The notes beneath the pieces were generated by a model, which made no database searches, was not told the origin of the DNA, and saw only the letters and a list, made by a program, of their open reading frames with translations. A stretch of DNA of 64,000 nucleotides from Monodelphis domestica. Taxonomy: Eukaryota > Chordata > Mammalia > Didelphimorphia > Didelphidae. Positions within the stretch are counted from its first letter, which is position 1. Each line of letters starts with the position of its first letter. The stretch lies in contig NC_077230.1 in assembly GCF_027887165.1 (NCBI RefSeq), positions 339,584,322-339,648,321 on the forward strand, written 5' to 3'. Made by a program: the position numbers and the translations under genes. Positions 61,445-64,000 of the stretch are shown piece by piece.

Positions 61445-62020
61445 TGTCAAGGGTTAAATTTTTTGGGCAGGAGTTTGATCAAAAGCCAGTGGGCAGTTTA
61501 TTAAACACAAAACACTTAGTTTATTACTATGAAATACAGAAAAGAAATAGGGAGAAAAATGAAAGTAATCTTATAATAGATTATAATTATACCTAGGATC
61601 CCAATCTTAACTAAATTTTCTCTAAAAAACCCTACATCTATTTGCCTAAAGGGCAGTATCTTCTGCTAGGCCAAAGCTCTCACTCTCTTATTCTCACTGT
61701 CTAATAATATAACTACTATCTATCTACTTTATCTACCCAAGTTAATCGATAATAAGGCTGTTTAGGCCTTAAATCTGTTTCTCAGTCTCCTCACAGTCCT
61801 AGAGAAATCAAGCCACACACACTCCTCTCTCCAAGGGATCCAGAGACAAAAAGCCCTTTTCAACAGTCTCTGACTAACTCCCCTTGGCCACACCCTTCTA
61901 ATGGTCACTAATTGACAAGGGGCACAGCAGGAGGTCTCCTACTAAAAAACCTTATTACTCCTTTTCCTCTTAAATATAAAAAGTAGACATTAATAAATAG
62001 AAATTAATAAAAACTATCTT
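61445..62020 (-). mobile_element. Possible LTR fragment, family B copy 2
   Basis: Starts 'aagggttaaattttttgggc' and 'caggagtttgatcaaaagcc', comparable with 36820-37305. The later 'cagtctcctcacagtcctag' and 'ggccacacccttctaatggt' part would be a U3-like region on the - strand. Not delimited. Confidence 0.4.
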
Positions 62021-62431
62021 AATACAATGGAGAAAGCAGGAATGGCTGGGAAGGCAATTCAATGGAATATGTTTCCCTAAGGACCAAACCTGAGTATGAG
62101 CCAATCACTGCCATCACTGAACATGCGGTATGCTATATCAATCAATTAGTAATCTCTTAATGGCAGCCTGTTATGGTCAAGAATGTGCTTGGTTCTTGGG
62201 AGGCAAGTACAAAAAAGAAATAATTCCTGCATAGCTCACATTCTTTTTGGGAAACAACATATACATATACAGGTAAATACAAAATATATACACAGTGAAT
62301 GTAAGGTAGTTTGGGACTTTGGGAGGTACTAGCAGCTGGGGAAACCAGTGTTTTCAGGGAAATGTCAGAATGGCCTCATGGAAAAAAATGCTTTAACTGA
62401 GTTTTAAAGAAACCCAGAAATTCTTATGAAA
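62021..62431. other. Old dispersed repeat remnant
   Basis: About 62160-62420 matches the style of the old repeat near 26720 ('gcatagctcacattcttttt', 'aaatgtcagaatggcctcat', 'actgagttttaaagaaaccc'). Nothing else was recognised. Confidence 0.45.
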
Positions 62432-62528
62432 TGGGGGACAGCTAGTTAGCCCAGCAGATTGATAGCCAGTCCTAGAGATGGGAGGTCCTGGGTTCAAATC
62501 TGACCTCAGGTACTTCCCAGCTGTGTGA
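62432..62528 (+). mobile_element. SINE1, left part, split by an LTR
   Basis: Head 'gggggacagctagttagccc' (ending near 62451) through 'acttcccagctgtgtga'. The next SINE bases should be 'ccctgggcaagtcac', and these resume, diverged, at 63417. Confidence 0.92.
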
Positions 62529-62765
62529 TGTAGAAGAGGCATGAAGAAAGAGAGGATTTGCAGGACAAGCCAGGCATGCAGACCAAGCTGGGGACTTGAT
62601 TTGCAAAATCAAAGTAAAGAATCCAAACAGAATGTTCCCAGGAGGAGGCAGTTGGGAGCCTGGTGAGAGGAGAGAAACTGGGACTATGCCTCTCTCTGGG
62701 GGTGACTGACCAGGGGAGAAACTTCTCTGAGTTCCTTATCAAAAGAGACTAGCTTTTCCTGACCT

Positions 62766-62842
<77 letters not shown>

Positions 62843-63412
62843 TTTGTGGTTTTTTGACAGAGTCTGGACTTGAATTACTCAAACAGAGATTATCTGACTA
62901 AAGAAAGAAGAAAGGAAGAAAGATACTCGTCCTCCATCTCTCTGGCTGTCTCTGTGTCACAGCTGTGACAAGACTGGACAATTTCCATAATCTTCATAAC
63001 CCTTCCTTGTAGATTAGGGACAAACCTCATCCCTCATACCTCAATCCCCATTCTGTTTGTTACCAATAAACCCCTTTACTTGAGAAAAGAAGAGGAAAGA
63101 ATATTTCTCTGAAATCTCATAGTTCACTCAGGGGAGAGGAGTGAAGTCAAAAGGCTTCAAGAAGAAGGTGATTAAGAGAGGGGAAGGGAGTAAGAGGGTA
63201 GGAATTATCTTGATTTATTAGCCAATAGGATCAATAGGCAACCCCAGAGAGCACCCCTTCTAGCAGCATCTCCCTATGTAGCTCTCAGAAATACTTCTAT
63301 CTCCATAACAAATAGGCATTCCTGAAGGTTCCTCTTAGCAGCTCTCTAGTCAAGCCAGAGTATCCAGTTACCACAACAAGAAATAGTCACACAGATTATC
63401 CATTTTATTACA
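62529..63412 (+). mobile_element. Solo LTR inserted in SINE1
   Basis: An 884-bp element with retroviral TG...CA ends ('tgtagaagaggc' to 'attttattaca') splits one SINE1. It is flanked by a 4-bp duplication, gtga at 62525-62528 and gtaa at 63413-63416 (one mismatch). AATAAA is at 63065-63070. A GA microsatellite lies in the U3-like part. There are no viral genes inside, so it is a solo LTR left by recombination. A 4-bp duplication is usual for class I (gammaretrovirus-like) elements. Confidence 0.85.
62769..62839. repeat. (GA)n microsatellite
   Basis: About 70 bases of pure GA inside the solo LTR. Confidence 0.97.
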
Positions 63413-63510
63413 GTAACCTTGAGAAAGTCACTTATCCCCTTTGCCCAGCCCTTACCTCTCTTTTGCCTTAGAACCAATACACATGATTCTAAGATAGAAA
63501 GTAAGGGTTA
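63413..63510 (+). mobile_element. SINE1, right part
   Basis: 'accttgagaaagtcacttat', 'ccagcccttacctctctttt' and 'agatagaaagtaagggtt' plus A complete the SINE begun at 62432. Confidence 0.92.
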
Positions 63511-63515
63511 AAAAA

Positions 63516-63548
63516 ATATATATAAAAATATATAAATATATATATATC

Positions 63549-63602
<54 letters not shown>
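63516..63602. repeat. (TA)n microsatellite
   Basis: Imperfect then pure TA repeats (pure from about 63551), starting in the A-rich tail of the SINE just upstream. SINE tails often seed such repeats. Confidence 0.95.
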
Positions 63603-63606
<4 letters not shown>

Positions 63607-64000
63607 TCTAAGAGGCATGTGAGGATACATTCCATGTACAGGGAATATGGAACTAGAGCTAAGGAGAGAGAGAAGAGCTAAAAATACAGATTTGTGATCA
63701 TTTCCATAAAGAAGATCACTGAACTCAATCACTGAGAGGGCATAGAGAGAAAAGAAAAGATGTTCCAGGACAAACCCCGAAGGATGCCTACAGTAAAGTG
63801 GGACCTGCATGATAAGCTGGCAAAAGACTTAGGAGTAGGCAGGCGAGATGGAAGGAGAACAATATAACAATCCCCAAAGGAAAGAATACCCCAAAGGAGA
63901 TGGTGAAAATTGTCAAATTGTGTAGATGTGCAAAGGTCACTAGAATTAGCAATTTAGAACTCACTGGTAATTTTGGAGAGATCAGATTCAGTTGAATAGT
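63603..64000. other. No gene recognised
   Basis: Unique-looking AT-rich sequence with no repeat or exon that I recognise. The - strand frame at 63547-63810 runs into the TA repeat and is not coding. Confidence 0.5.

Overview
This 64 kb window is vertebrate nuclear DNA, almost certainly from a marsupial. The evidence is about twenty tRNA-derived SINEs of the marsupial SINE1/MAR1 kind (A/B-box-like heads, a 'gtgaccctgggcaagtcac' core and a 'gtaagggttt-A' tail), a full-length L1, many old L2 and MIR-like pieces, several families of retroviral LTRs, and exons of two conserved mammalian genes. There are no operons, CRISPR arrays or prokaryotic features. The species cannot be fixed from sequence alone.

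Two real protein-coding genes are present and they converge tail to tail. INTS4 (Integrator complex subunit 4) runs on the + strand. Its last four coding exons (2802-2930, 3408-3551, 9016-9136, 12888-13066) encode the final 190 residues with canonical splice sites and consistent phases, followed by a short 3' UTR with AATAAA at 13499. AAMDC (Mth938-domain protein) runs on the - strand. Its last two coding exons (46850-46945 and 44889-45029) encode 78 residues, and a possible polyadenylation hexamer lies 25 bases past the stop. The first AAMDC coding exon and the upstream INTS4 exons were not found and are probably outside the window.

The roughly 31 kb between the two 3' ends is a layered insertion zone. 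In order it holds an old internally deleted L1 (about 13.8-16.9 kb), an LTR (18.2-19.1 kb), an L2 reverse-transcriptase fragment (20.7-25.9 kb) carrying a SINE that itself carries a CNBP retropseudogene, a full-length 6.46 kb L1 with 14-bp target duplications (27.2-33.7 kb), another LTR (34.8-35.6 kb), a run of - strand SINEs (37.3-40.9 kb), two CpG-rich blocks without a recognised gene (38.0-38.7 and 41.0-42.3 kb), and a 5'-truncated L1 tail (43.5-44.4 kb).

Upstream of the AAMDC exons, in the AAMDC intron, lies a decayed class I (gammaretrovirus-like) endogenous retrovirus. It has an LTR and a proline-type primer binding site at 48.4-48.85 kb and broken RNase H and integrase regions at 55.6-57.2 kb. 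Older L1 and L2 pieces follow, and then a solo LTR (62.5-63.4 kb) cleanly inserted in a SINE.

The strongest items for a second look are the CNBP retrocopy, which appears to record a transcript that read into an intron and used an intronic poly(A) site; the orphan CpG-rich blocks between the two convergent genes; the L1 with tandem 166-bp units in its 5' UTR; and the datable nested insertions. I see no sign of a novel enzymatic or defence system.
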